Notes: generated from the sequence alone by a model not told the origin. A stretch of 64,000 nt of DNA from Cristatella mucedo (GCA_009760855.2 WPIO01000022.1:3842501-3906500); one strand, 5' to 3'. Positions 12,086-61,984 are shown, counted from the stretch's first letter. Numbers and translations are program-made.

Positions 12086-12969
12086 ACGAACGACGCCTTT
12101 GCTCTGGACTCGGGCAGCATAAGGGCTTCTGCTTTGCTGACCTGACACTGCGTACCAGTGACTCCGAACAAAGCGGGCGATCAGCCGACTGAGGTACCGT
12201 GCGCTACTTAGAAAACACAAATGAGTTTGTAAACAAGCCTGGATCTGCCCAGCATCAATAGCAGATTGTCTGCACGGCTCGCAGCTAACAGAAGCCGCCG
12301 AACTCAGCTGCGGCTGCGTTGTGCTGAGATTTTGTTTTCGCAGTATTCGGAGCCCGCCATCGTGGTCGAATCGGCCTGACTTTGCTCAGAGCTCATCGGA
12401 ATCGTGCTGGAGTGCTCAAAAATGTAGGGGATACAGCGAGTCCCGCTGATTTACTTAGCAACGACTGGCTGCCGAGCAAGTGCACGAACCCAGGATATTT
12501 TGTAGATGGTTAAATCTTTACCTTGAGTGGGCGTAACTGAAAGTCGCCTGAGATATGCCCGCATGCAGCCTAATTTTTCCTGCCCTCCGCTTAAAATGGC
12601 CAGATTAAATTAAACGGGAAACATACCTCTTCTTTCCTAATGTGAACAATGTATTTAAAATACCTGAGTGGTTGTGGCCTCACAGAAACAGTCTCTCTAA
12701 TTTAGCTCCGCTAGGGATTAGGTAATCCTTATTTTTATTGAGGCGCAGTACCAACAGACTTCTCATGACCAATATTCAAGACCTGTGAAGATAAAACGGC
12801 AATCCCAAAATCTGGGTAAAAATAGACCAATCGGTTACTACTACTATGGCTGTCTGCAGAAAGCCATACGAACGCCGTAGGTAGCGCTCGTTCAGGGTAG
12901 CTGGTGGATATTTTGCTCCACTTCTGAGCAGAGAGACATGCATGCTAGGCAGGCAGAGCTCGCTCAGGG

Positions 12970-13500
12970 TAGGTGGTGGATCAGGCTGCTAGCCTGGCCG
13001 AGGTAAGGAATGTGTCAGTTAATCGCTTCTCGCCGACCTGCATGGGCTACCAGTCAAGCAACGGATCGACTTCAAGGTCTTGTCGCTCACTTTTAGGTCA
13101 CTTCATTCTTTGGCTCCAGCCTATCTCTCAGATCTACTCCCCCACCAGGCCAAGCATCGTACCACCCGCTTTTCGGAATCCAACAGTTTAACCAATATCT
13201 CGTACAAACCTCAAATCCTTTGAAGACGGTGCATTTAGTTCGTATGCTCCCAAAGCCTGGAACTCCCTCCCGACATGCGTCAGAACATCCCCTGACTTGA
13301 CAACATTTAAAAAGAACTTAAAAACACCTATTTAGGACAGCATTTAGTGTGTCCCTGTGATTCGTCCTTCATGTGCTTATGCGTGCTGATACTGTGCATG
13401 CTGCGACTAACCACATTTGCTTGCTGACCCTGCGCCTGTCACCCCTAACCATGTTATTCATGTTTATCAAGCAAGGTCTGTAGCTGATGTCTACGGTTGG
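12970..13500 (+). mobile_element. LINE-A C-terminus and 3' UTR
   Basis: It contains the LHWLPVKQRIDFKVLSL-type stretch in broken frames, LAPAYLSDLLPHQAKHRTT-like sequence and the UTR blocks ending atgtttatcaagcaaggt. The terminal hairpin and ATT run are missing. Confidence 0.7.
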
Positions 13501-13704
13501 GTTCAACTTTTCGTATTAGCTCTGACATGTTAGCCTTCCAATAGCATTTTTCTATTGAGGCTTTCCTATTATTTATGATCATGCCTGCTCATATTCAAGC
13601 GCATTAAACATGGATCAAGGCAAACGAGTTATGGATCTTTCAAGCAACCTGCTGCCCAAGGAAGTAGATAGGCGTTGTGGTGCTGATTGACTCGCAAAAG
13701 AATA

Positions 13705-13862
13705 TTAGCTGACTTAACAGCCTCATTTGTATAGCGGCTGAAGATCTTTACCGGCTGTCACCATCGCTTGCAGTTGGCAATAAAGGATCGCCCACTGCAT
13801 GATTTGACCCACGACCTCTGTCGTAAAGAGCAAGCACCTTACCTCCTGGGCTATCACCCTTA
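13705..13862 (-). mobile_element. tRNA-derived SINE, family 1
   Basis: Read in reverse, it has a box A-like segment (gatagcccaggaggtaagg), a box B-like segment (ggtcgtgggtcaaatc), a conserved body (gggcgatcctttattgccaa) and a tail with cgctatacaaatgaggctgt. Confidence 0.65.
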
Positions 13863-14417
13863 AGAAGATGAAAATGGCTTGGCATTCACAAGAAGCCTGT
13901 TCCTCATTCGTGTTTAGATATATTTTTGAGTTATCAAATAATTTAATGCTTATTTTATTTGTATTTTGATCAGTGCGATCTTTTTATCTAATGCAGGTGA
14001 TTCTTTTTTGGCCTAATCAATAAAATGAAGTCTTGCGATCAGTGAATTGGATCCTTCTTCAATAGTAGAAGCCGTATGAGATCGGATTGGTGGGGCCGCA
14101 AAAAATAATCTGGCATATATTCCTGCTTACATTCAGCGAGATCGACGAGCGCTGAATTAAAGGGTGTGTAGCATCCACCTCCAGACTGAATTATGCCGCA
14201 AACACGTAGCGCAACGCTCGCAAACGCAATCGCAAACGCTCGCAACGGGGCGTAACGTCTCAGCCGATGCGCGACGAATAATTCGGTGACGCGTGAAAAT
14301 TGTATAGCGGCTTGCAACTTGTCGGTTCAGCACCAATGTATGCGGGTATGCCGACTTTGCCGATAGTAGTGGGACAAAGATGTGAAGAAGATCATCCATA
14401 CATAACTAGTTCGTATC

Positions 14418-14444
14418 CAGTATATATATATATATATATTTATT

Positions 14445-14542
<98 letters not shown>

Positions 14543-14588
14543 TATATATATGTGTGTGTGTGTGTGTATGTGTGTGTGTGTGTATGTA
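14418..14588. repeat. TA/TG compound microsatellite
   Basis: TA repeats with a TTTA interruption, then a long TG run broken by a short TCTATATA segment, then more TG. Open frames of Cys-Val or His-Thr here are artefacts. Confidence 0.95.
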
Positions 14589-14621
14589 TGCATGCATTTA
14601 AAAGCCACATCTGTAAAGCTT

Positions 14622-14750
14622 ATTTAAAGCCTCATTTGTAGAGCCTTAATGGCTATTTCTACCGCTTGTAGTTGTCAATATAGGATCGCCCACTTCAGGA
14701 TTCGAACCCAAGCGAGCAATGTACCTTCAGGGCTATCTCGGCCCTTAATC
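14622..14750 (-). mobile_element. tRNA-derived SINE, family 1
   Basis: Reverse copy with box B gggttcgaatcctgaa and body gtgggcgatcctatattgac. Box A is degraded. A TA/TG microsatellite lies to its left. Confidence 0.6.
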
Positions 14751-16254
14751 CATTACGTAGAGAAGTCTATCTGAGTTCACCGGATGGCGACAGACGTTCA
14801 ACAGCGGCAATGACAAGCTTCAACGGCTCAGTGGCCTTGAGCTCAAATCAGGTCAAATGCCTATGCCAACTCCGGAAATACAACTGGCTGCCCATAATGG
14901 CGTCGGCTTTTTTGCGGCCTCGGCCACAGGTTATCGCATACTTGGCTCCTAGCTGCTAAAATTCAGGAACGGCGAACAATGTTTATCATTTATAATTTGG
15001 CTGATTTAGCTCGCATCGGCGTTTCAAGGCCATGCATTGTTGTGGAGATGCCATCTTGTCGTGCGTCTAAAAGTAGAAGAATGACAACTGGTTAAAGAAC
15101 TTCGATGTACGCCGAAAGTTCTTCGTTTCGTCCAAAGAAAGAGCTCCTCTTAGCTCGTTAGATTCGCTTCCTCCTAATCGTCGAACAGATGCAGCATAGC
15201 AGGCGACTCGCTAGGAGTCCAGAAACCTTAGGACCTGGAGCGAACGGAACGACTCGCTAGCTCAGTGAGCAGCGGCAGGAGGGATGCGCAAGGCACGACG
15301 GCGGCGAAGAAGCCCTGGTGCAGAGTATCGCGCGCGGAAGCCATGTTTTCTTTACTCGCTGTAATGTCCTCTCTTATTTGTAAATTATTGAGAGCCAGTC
15401 ACAGCTCGGGGTCGGGGGTCAGCGCCTCCAGTTGGAGTACGGCAGCACGAGCTTAGAGTGGAGGCAGCCAAGCAGCCCCTTTCCATACGAGCCACTAAAG
15501 CAATGTGACGTGACGTCGCGCGTGACGTCTGACGCCGTGTGCGTAGTGTAGTCCTTTTACTCGCTTCTGCAGCCGCGAAAACGCGCCAGAGGCACCAGCA
15601 TATTGGTATTCTAGGCCTCAGGATTAGTTGTAGCCTATCTATTAGCGCCTAAGCGCGTTGCTTGCCGAAGTGGCCTCATACTTCGTCTAGGCGCTAGTTT
15701 GACATTCTCCAAGCGGCAGGTACGCGAAACCAGGCAGAAGGCCGAAGTGGGCTCAAAGACGTTTAGTCACACGGACGCCGCAGGGGGCCCGTCCGCGACT
15801 GCCCGCCCTGCGCCCTCGACCTAAATCGCCGGGCCTTTCCCACCTGTTACTTATATACCACTGCCATAAATCGGAAAATCCTATAATCTAACGACAGTGC
15901 CATAATTTCAAAATAGCCACATTCCCCTTGATCTCAAGATCAAATGGGGCAACAACAAAGCATGACATTACAGCAGCGAAATAATAGTACATGCTGCCCT
16001 GAACTGATTTCTCATCTAGCGAGACTAGGTAACGGTCGCTCGTAGGAGGCAAGTGAAAGCACGGCCTTAGCTAACTGGCCGGCTATGTATGGCACGAGCT
16101 TTGCCGCATCGCCGAGCCATACAGCTTTCCACCGAGCCACAAGTCTCCAAAGTGGGACCTGTCTCTGGCCACCGCACGGGGGCTTCCGGGCCTCCGCCCT
16201 AACGCCGACCGCTCGCAGTCTACTGGACGGCATGCCAGCCAGCCAGTCACATAT
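14751..16254. other. No gene recognised
   Basis: Mixed composition, GC-rich from 15200 to 15850. The 147-codon reverse frame at 16455-16012 overlaps the CCAAT blocks and shows no domain. Confidence 0.4.
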
Positions 16255-16400
16255 TTCAATCCGCCAATCAGGAGTCGCTGACGGATGCACGTACGACGCT
16301 ATTTTAAACCGCCAATCAGAAGCCGCTGCTGACATAAGCAGCCCCGTTCTAAGATAAATACGGCCCGGATCTCTATTCAAGCGTTCTCGGGTTTCCCGGT
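16255..16400 (+). promoter_or_regulatory. CCAAT boxes and TATA-like motif in GC-rich DNA
   Basis: Two near-identical blocks (ccgccaatcaggagtcgctg at about 16261, ccgccaatcagaagccgctg at about 16309) each hold a CCAAT box. A TATA-like ataaata follows at 16354-16360. Spacing suits a polymerase II promoter firing rightwards, but no credible gene follows; a repeat-borne promoter is possible. Confidence 0.3.
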
Positions 16401-16474
16401 TCCCCGCGACGGCGGCATGCAGTGTTTCGCCTCTGTAAGCCGCCGTCACGGCCACCGCCTACTTCAACTGGTAC

Positions 16475-16740
16475 AAAGAGCCATATAAGCTCGCCTACTT
16501 CGCTCGAGCTCTCAGCTTCGTCTGGGCTCTGCGGTTTTTCTTTTTTTTCGGCTAATCGCTGCCGTTCCATGCGACCACGCAGTCACCCTCCGGGGTGCTC
16601 AGTGGGGAACGGCTGCCGAGAGGCCACCTCGTGTAACTGCTGGAAGCGCGGTTATGCTCGAACGCTGCTTCCTCTAGTTTTACGTGGTGGCTTCGATCGG
16701 CACGCTCTACAAGGTGACGTCGTCGGCTGCAGCTTAGGCC
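16475..16740 (+). repeat. GC-rich dispersed repeat, copy 2
   Basis: Partner of the copy at 11837, in the same orientation. It begins with a TATA-like gccatataagctcgcct and keeps the block order of copy 1, with a different pyrimidine tract in place of its poly-C. Flanks outside the shared ~260 bp do not match, which suggests a mobile or duplicated unit. Confidence 0.5.
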
Positions 16741-17127
16741 GCGTTTAAACTATCGACTTTCCTCCTAAATCTGCGCCGATTTTGTGCCGATTTCCCACTT
16801 ATTTGGGCTACTACATCGTAGCTTCCAGGGTAAGAAGCCAAATCGGCCAGCGGTCACGAAGACGCCGCCTGCATCTACGGTAGCCTCCTTATTATACCAG
16901 CCGACCAATCAAACCCCGTAACGTGTAGCAGACACCCCACGACCGTGGCCACTACTGCAGACGTTCGCAGGCTCGAGCTATATCAAGGCGTTCAGGCCAA
17001 ATCCCTCAACATTAAATGTTTATCCGCTGCAGCCTCGGCTTCATTCACTTGCACACAGGAGACACCGCGAGTACTTACGCTGACCCAAAAGGCCTGCCAC
17101 GGCTTGGCTCATTCATATTTAGCTGAA

Positions 17128-18245
17128 CTGGTAATAATAAAAATAATAATACACTTGATACAGCGCCCTAGAGAATTCAATCTCTCTCTCTCTCTCTCTC
17201 TGGGCGCTTTACATTTGCTGCAAAGGGGAATTCAATTGAATAGTGAGTAATATCATGCTTGATAAACAAACAAAATGAATAACATGGTTAGGGGTAACAT
17301 GCACAGGGTCAGCATGCAAATGTGTTTAGTCGCAGCATGCACAGTGTCAGCACGCATAAGCACATCAAGGACGAATCACAGAGACCCACTAAATGCTGTC
17401 CTAAATAGGTGTGCTTTTAAGTTCTTTTTAAATGTGGTCAGGTCAGGGGATGTTCTGACTCGTGTCGGGAGGGAGTTCCAGGCTTTGGGAGCATACGAAC
17501 TAAATGCAGGTCTCCAAAGGATCTATGGTTTGTACGAGGTAGTTGTAGACTGTTGGATTCCGAAAAGCGAGTGGTACGATGCTTTGCCTGATGGGGTAGT
17601 ATATCTGAAAGGTAGGCTGGAGCCATAGAATGAAGAGACCTAAAAGTGAGCGACAAAACCTTGAAGTCAATCCGTTGCCTCACTGGTAGCAAGTGCAGGT
17701 CGGCGAGAAGTGGTGTAATGTGGCAACTGCCATGCTCACGACAGACAAGCATAGCTGCGGAGTTTTGCACCAGCTGCAATCGCCTGATCGCACATGTTGG
17801 TAGGACAGTAAGCAGCGAGTTGCAGAGGTCGAGACGGGATGTCACGAATGCATGGACCAACTTGGACGTGGTATCCTTACCTAAACAAGCCCGAATTTTA
17901 GCAATGTTATGTAGCTGAAAATAGGCAGATTTGACTGTGGAGCTGATGTGGTCGTCTAACGAGAGGTCGCTTTGGAATATGACACCTAGATTTCGAGCCG
18001 ATTCAACAGGGGATATGCTGACAGAGCCAATTTTGAGCGTCAGCCTTTCCAATTTATGAATCACACTGGGTTTGCCCATAACTAGTAAGTTAGTTGTATC
18101 ATCATTTAGTTTAAGAAAATTTGCTGCCATCCATGTTCGGATTTCATCAATACATGCAGCAAGTGAGTTGAGAGAATTTGAGGTGCTCGAAGGCTGGGAG
18201 GGATCAAAGCAAAGGTACAACTGACTGTCATCCCTCATGAGTGGT
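17128..18245 (-). mobile_element. LINE-A 3' half, long RT C-terminal frame
   Basis: A 266-residue open frame (18238-17438) begins at the RT catalytic motif, reading MRDDSQLYLC where active copies have YADD, and runs through SDLSLDDHISSTVKSAYFQL, SRLDLCNSLL, LQLVQNSAA and ITPLLADLHLLPV. The UTR and hairpin follow; the hairpin contains a local CT expansion (about 17179-17200). The copy is 5'-truncated at the RT core. The long open frame suggests it is among the younger copies here. Confidence 0.85.
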
Positions 18246-18289
18246 ACACATGTTTCATCCTCCTAGTGCCCTCAGGTCCGAAATAAATT

Positions 18290-18665
18290 AGGCACTTCCA
18301 TTCCTCTGATTAAAATTCTTTTGGAAATTGGAGCGTTTACTCTGCAGGTCCTAGACAGATGAACCCTATACACAATTCTTACGCAACGACAACTGCTCTC
18401 CTGCTGCAGACTACGGCACATCCTTTCCAACACATCCGTCCTGGCTGCTCCTTCCACGTCTACGTCACTTCCTCGACTGCCTTCCTGACTCAGCTATGCC
18501 TCTCACTTTCTCTTTTGTTGCATGAGATGAAGTCTGTTTGTTACCGTAACCACCGTAAGCTGCTTAGGCTTTGAGTGCACTGCTGAAAACTCTAATACCC
18601 ATTTAGTCCTTGTGGCTGTGTGGAGTTACAGATGGAGACACGTTACATTAGATTAATCACTGGTT
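18290..18665 (+). mobile_element. LINE-B 3' end
   Basis: It shares tcttacgcaacgacaactg, the gactctgctatgc-type block and the gagacgaagtctgtt-type block with the copy at 9300, ending gttacatta. It is more diverged and 5'-truncated. Confidence 0.7.
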
Positions 18666-18689
18666 ATTGCTTCTCTTGTAGCAAATAGT

Positions 18690-19225
18690 AAGGTGTCTGG
18701 ATGGAGAGTTGGCACTTTTAGGACGCTAAACGAAAGAGAGATCAGTATTACTTTCAGGTCCCTTCATTCGTTGGCTCCAGCCTACCTATCAGATCTACTC
18801 TCCCACCAGGCTAAGCATCGCACCACCGGCTTTTCGGAATCTAACATCTTAACTATACCTCGTACAAACCTCAAACCCTTTAGAAACCGTGCCTTTAGTT
18901 CGTGTGCTCCCAAAGCCTTGAACTCACTCCAAAACTGCATCACGATATCTCCTGATTTGTCCACATTTAAAAGAAACTAAAATCGCATCTATTTATGACA
19001 GCATTTAGTGGGTTCCTGTGGTTCGTCCTTAAGGTGCTTGTGCATGCTGCCACTGACCACGCTTTCATGCTGACCCTGTGCACGGTACCCCTAACCATGT
19101 GATTCTTGTTGTTTATTGATCATGCTACCACTAACAATTCAATCGTGCTTCCTTTGCAGCAATCGTAAAGCACCTAGAAAGAGAATGAGTTTTCTGAGGG
19201 CATCTTATCAAATTACTATATAATA
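18690..19225 (+). mobile_element. LINE-A C-terminus and 3' end
   Basis: It encodes ITFRSLHSLAPAYLSDLLSH and NLKPFRNRAFSSCAPKALNS, the family's C-terminus, then UTR blocks and a diverged hairpin ending before an ATA/ATT run. It abuts a reverse copy tail to tail. Confidence 0.8.
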
Positions 19226-19610
19226 ATAATGTACTTGATAAAGCACCCTCAGAGAACTTAATCTCTTTCTAGGTGCTTTACATTTGCTGCAAAGGGAAAT
19301 GCAATTAAATGGTAAGTAAAATCATGCTTGAAAAACAAAAAAAATGAATAACATGGTTAGGGGTGACATGCACAGGGTCAGCATGCAAATGTGGTTAGTG
19401 GCAGCATGCACAGTGTCAGCACGCATAAGCACGTGAAGGACGAATCACAGGGACCCACTAAATGCTGTCCTAAATAGGTGTGTTTTTAAGTTTCTTTTAA
19501 ATGTGGTCCGGTCAGGGGATGTTCTGACTCATGTCGGGAGGGAGTTCCAGGCTTTGGGAGCATACGAACTAAATGCACGGTCTCCAAAGGAGTTGAGGTC
19601 TATGATTATT
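19213..19610 (-). mobile_element. LINE-A 3' end, inverted against its left neighbour
   Basis: ATA/AAT run, hairpin block gataaagcaccctcagagaa, then UTR and the start of the C-terminal coding region (ggagttccaggctttgggag), truncated at about 19610 beside an ATT-rich simple tract. Confidence 0.8.
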
Positions 19611-20352
19611 GATATTATTATGATTATTGTTATTATTATGACACGCAAAGCATCATGCTTATACAGGTGCATGAAAGTTCACACGGAGATATCAGGCCCA
19701 CTGGTTAGTAGGACTCTGGTAATTATGATCATTCGTCTAACTGATGTTGTTAATAAATCGATTCTACAGCCTGCCATTTCGCATTGAGTTAGCCATGCGG
19801 ACAGGAAGGATCCAGTAAATGTATAGGCCACAGCAGCTTTTTGAGTGCACTGCACTGGATTCTCTGGATGTATGGGCAACCTCGAGCACACATCGATCCA
19901 CATTCAGCAAGCTTAAAGTAGCATACAACGTGTTGACTCGATTAACCTGCTCTTCCTAGCTATCACCTGCTGCTGAATTTTCTAACGGGTACTGGCCAAC
20001 GTGCTTACCAGACAGCAGTGAGCAGATCAGGCCAACATTTTGGAATGCATGCTTATCGAAAACAGTGTAAACTACGCCGGGCCAGTAGTAGATATCAACG
20101 ATAAGGTCAGATGTATTGCACCATGCAGTGACTATCAATTGCAGCAGAGCTTTAAGCTGCTGACTAGCTGATGAGCTACCATATCAACGCAAACAAGAGA
20201 TAGCAAGTGCACGAGGGCCAGATATAAAAGTTGGTCTGCCTTTTGTATTTTCCTGCTGAATCATTTTCTTTTCTTTTTTTAGGAATAGCATTTGGTTTCT
20301 CGTGTCAATTCTGTTTGATGTAGTGCAATGCTTGCCGGAGAAGGCATGCACG

Positions 20353-20516
20353 AGCTGATTTAACAGCCTATTTTGTATAGCGACAGATGAGTCGTAACGT
20401 CTATCACCGCCGCTTGCAGCAGCAATAAAGGAATGCCCACCGTAGGACTCCAACCCACGACCTCGGGACCAAGGTCGTGAAAAGCAACCGCCTTACCTAG
20501 TGACCATCACGGCTCA
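20353..20516 (-). mobile_element. tRNA-derived SINE, family 1 (near complete)
   Basis: In reverse: box A tggtcactaggtaaggcggt, an extra loop with gaccttggtcccgag, box B gtgggttggagtcc, body ttcctttattgctgctgc and tail gctatacaaaataggctgtt. It is the best preserved copy. Confidence 0.7.
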
Positions 20517-21879
20517 CGAATAATAACAGGCTTTCAAGTGCATATAGTAGAGTGTGGCGCATGGTTTCGGTGGTGAAAATGCATACCCACCCTCTACATC
20601 AGTGCATCTACACATGTGCATCCTACGGCCACGAACAGAGGGGCGACTTTTTGCAGACCAGAGCAATAGCGACATCCCATCGGGCTGCTGTAACCAAGTG
20701 GGCAGCAGCCCGAGTGTGTGCAAAAGAGCCCAAAGAGCAAGCTGCCAGCCAAATGCACCAATGATTAATGCAGGAAGCAAACAAGCATCAGCTCAGAGCC
20801 CGTCATTCATCCACCAAAGGTCAAACGTCATTACCCATCCGTCGTAGTCATGGACATTACGGACCACCTAGACCATCTACCGTGAGCGTGCAGCATATAA
20901 ATGGGGGTTCATTAATTAAGCGCCTGAACGCCAAAAAGGACGAAAAAAATTCATGAGCAAATGTTTCTAGAGGCCCATGAATAGTGATGCTTAGCCAACT
21001 GCTGCAAACAGCTGGTCGATGTCTTTTACCTTTAAACATGGATGTTTTCTGGTAGCAAATGGATGCCGATCCATCGCAGCTTGTTTAACAAGCCGCGATG
21101 GAACAAGCACTGATGGCCAGACACTGTGAAACCCATATTCCAAGAGTCCCTACATTTCGAATCGACAACTTGCTAGCAACAGCAATCTGAATGAGCAACT
21201 ATATAATATAAGTCTTTCCACCTTAGGCATTGCAATGACAACTGTCAGAGCATGTGGGTTGAGCCAAATTGTAGGCAATCAGCATGCATTTCAGCGACAG
21301 TGTAGCCTGCCGATAGCTACAGATAGCTCAACTGCAAGTAATAGGCTTCCGTGTTAGCAATACTCAGGACTCAGCAGCAAAGAATCGTCACATGAGCAAA
21401 GGCCGACAGCCAGCTAGCCACTTTGCGAATCGAGTGACATGGACATGGCGATCGGCAGGCAACGGGATGCAGCAAACAGGACGTAATATGAAAGATCAGA
21501 CGGAGTTAACATTACAATCTGCTGGCTGGCGGTTTAGAGGCACCGAGTGGGCTTTTGAGGTAGGTCATCTTGGACAGGTGCCCTCTTCCCCGGAGTCGTA
21601 AAGCCAGAGCCAGCTCACTGTTGCACAACGGCCTGGTAAGTGTTATTGCATAAAGTAACAAGGACCGTCAGGCAGCGAAATTCCCTCGTGACGACAAATT
21701 GTGTCGCACAATCGGTTTGTTGAGCTTATCTAGACTTTCGGAAGTGCATGCACGATAGGTCGAGGCAGAGTCGACGAAGCGAATCACAGAGGTGCACACA
21801 GGCGTAAGCAATAGCGGGTTCTGACATGTCCTATCCTGTATCTCCGTCTGAAAATCCAAAAAGCCACAACGACTATGTG
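20517..21879. other. No gene recognised
   Basis: Unique-looking sequence between a SINE and a LINE-B end. Short open frames on both strands overlap each other around 20550-20850 and lack splice or domain support. Confidence 0.4.
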
Positions 21880-22225
21880 GTTGTTACGCAAGACAGATTT
21901 GTATAGCGCACTCGCAGCCTAAACGGCTTTCGGTACCCATTCGGTAGCCAACAGACTTCATCTCCCACAACAAAGAGAACGTGGTAAGCATAGCTGAGTT
22001 AGGAGATCAGTTGAGGTAGTTAGTAGCATGGAAGTAGCAGCTCAGGACCGCTGGAAAGGATGAGCCGTAGTCGATAAGAGAGTAGTGGTTGTTTCGTAAG
22101 AATTGTGGAAGCGAGTTCCACAGTCTAGGACCTGCAGAGCTAGCGCTTCCGTCGCCAGCGGTCTTTAAGCGGAGGAATGAAATAGCTAATTTATTGTCTA
22201 TACAGGACCTGAGGGCACGAGGAGG
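21880..22225 (-). mobile_element. LINE-B 3' end
   Basis: In reverse it carries gtagccaacagacttcatct, agctcaggaccgctg and gaattgtggaagcgagttcc, the complement of the NSLPQFLRN region. It extends to the LRLKT(V)GD region near 22170. Confidence 0.75.
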
Positions 22226-22479
22226 CTGAAACTGGTGCAGCAGCTCTGCTGGGTACGGAAGCTATGGATGAGCCAAGCCTCGGTAGGCATTGTGAGTCAG
22301 CGTAATCAAGGCCACCGGGACAAAAGCCTGCAGGATGTAATTACCCACATTCAGCGGCTAAATGCCCCAGTACGCTGGGCGCGTTTCGTGAAACAACGCC
22401 GGGTATCGCACAATGTAAAAATGCGCACATTCGCGAGGCTGTCGGGGTGGGGCCGGAGATAGGGACTCAAGCTCGCTTC

Positions 22480-23560
22480 TCAAGCAACAACTTCCGGCGA
22501 CGCTGCCACGGCGCCAGGCGGATGTGATTATGAGGGGGTGGCGGCGGCGGCGGTGGTGGTACGGTGGTATGGAATTGGCGCGTGTGTGCGCGCGCGTGCA
22601 CCATCCACAGTTGGGCTGTCAGCTCGTGGCCGACGGCGGCACAGCTGCGCGATAAAGAATGCTCTCGATGTACTAGGAGCGATAGTACGCGCTACAAGAT
22701 GCATACAGACGCACGACGGCGGCGGCGGTTCGCAGCAGCAGCAGCAGCAGCGAAGCTCGTACGTGCCACCTCGAGTAACCAGAAGGGAGCGACTCGATCG
22801 AAAGCGCTCCACAGCTGCTTAGACGAGGTGGCCCCCCACCGTCTGCTCCCCACTGGGCACCTCGAGAGGTGGCGGCGTGGTCGCTCGGAGCAGTGGCAGG
22901 GGACCGAAAAAAAAGGTAAAAATAGCAGTAATGCTCGAAGGAAGCGAGTTTTACGGCCGAAGTAAGCGTTATTTGTATACTTCTCGCAGAGCTCGTAAGA
23001 GGAAGTATGCGAATACCATGGCTGCAGGTGATGCTGGCGAAACAACGCCACCAACAGCCAAGGGGAACCAGCACCGGATAACCGGTAACCAGAACGAAGC
23101 GACTCGCTACGCCAATTGAACTTATACCATAGCACCAACCAATCATTCAACAGCTGACGCTGCTGACAACACTCACGTGGCCACGCTGCTGACGCCGCAT
23201 ATACCGCTGCCCAACGTGACTAGTACAAAAGCTGGGCTTACGTCACTCAAAGTGCTCAGTGGCTGACCCACAATATATTGTCGTCGTACCGCGCCACCCG
23301 GTGGGCGGGGCACGCCGACACGGCTCTGACTTTTTGGATGCATCTGTGGAGACACGTTTTCACGGCAAGCCGATGCCTCTCGCGCCAGCTAGCCCGCCCC
23401 TCGCCGGAAACTTACAGCGGACGGATGTGGGGCCGTGGATGTGCCGGCCCCCTCTCCCAGCTTATGCGCGTTCCGTGTGCGCCGGCTCCGAGTAGTGCTC
23501 GTCAGCCAGCAGCACTTTAGACACCGAAAAACCAATTTCAGTCCACAGCTGCACCTATCA
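22480..23560. promoter_or_regulatory. CpG-rich region upstream of NME6, candidate promoter
   Basis: A GC- and CpG-rich kilobase stands out from flanking AT-rich DNA and ends about 0.4 kb before the first NME6 coding exon. It contains a GGTGGGCGGGGC GC-box-like site near 23300, a run of GGC triplets near 22545 and a GCA repeat at 22732-22752. Open frames on both strands (22538-22822) are low-complexity by-products of the GC content. The promoter role is inferred from position and composition. Confidence 0.35.
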
Positions 23561-23970
23561 GAGGCCACTGAAATACGGCAAGCAGCCTTCAACAAAGAAA
23601 ACTTACTGACAAGCTGGACGAATTTGGTTCTCAGGTCCACCCGGCCGTCGGGTTCTTGACTCATCGGGTTTATGGTCTTTATTAAAAGCGGTCACCGGGT
23701 GCAAATGCAGTTTTTCCGAACAGGATATTGGAATAGTTTTTATGCAGGTCTCTATACTCTGAATTTATTTCATCCTTGTGTACCCGATCGATGACCTGGA
23801 TAGAGTAGGAGCTCTCTTGTATTTCCGCTCTGTTGCCGGAGCGTATTCTTAACCGGCCTCGTGGAGCTGCCGTCCAGGCAGTCTAACGATGACAGTATTG
23901 GCGCTGCCCTGCATTGGACAGCACTGTACCATCGGAAATAAGCTACTGGCTGTCGCTTGCAGTTTTTCAG

Positions 23971-32251
<8,281 letters not shown>

Positions 32252-32465
32252 GTGCCACTCGTGCTGTTGTACGCTGGGTTTTCAGGAAACGGCAGCCGAA
32301 TGCCACCTCACGCGGGAAGCACATGTTGCCCATGTATGCACTTGGGCACACACCTCCTGTGGCGAACTGAGCGACTTGTTGAACTGCCAGCTTCCTAGTT
32401 CACGAGATGATTGGCAGATCAAGAGTGCACCGTGACATTAGGTTGACTGCAGTGCATGTGTCAGT

Positions 32466-32471
32466 AATAAA
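32466..32471 (+). promoter_or_regulatory. Probable NME6 polyadenylation signal
   Basis: This canonical AATAAA lies 215 bp after the NME6 stop and before the HECTD3 stop at 32666. It is the first one downstream of NME6 and would give a short 3' UTR. Confidence 0.6.
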
Positions 32472-32665
32472 GTAACCAAATCGTATCGAGCAGATGTCCC
32501 TTACGTGCAGGCATCCAGAAAAGCAAACCCACGATGCCCCTTTTGGCAAGAGGGTGCTGCTCGAATTATATTGCTTGCTTGATCACAAAATTATCTGCCG
32601 TAGATATAGCAAGGGAGGAACAAACAGTCCGACTCTGTGAATAATATCACCTTACGACAGCGATG

Positions 32666-61984
<29,319 letters not shown>

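Noticed and set aside
16012-16455. 147-codon reverse open frame
   Set aside because: GC-rich DNA gives long frames by chance. It has no domain, no splice support, and overlaps CCAAT blocks.
22538-22822. 94-codon frames on both strands in the CpG-rich block
   Set aside because: Low-complexity triplet repeats keep both strands open; there is no independent support for either.
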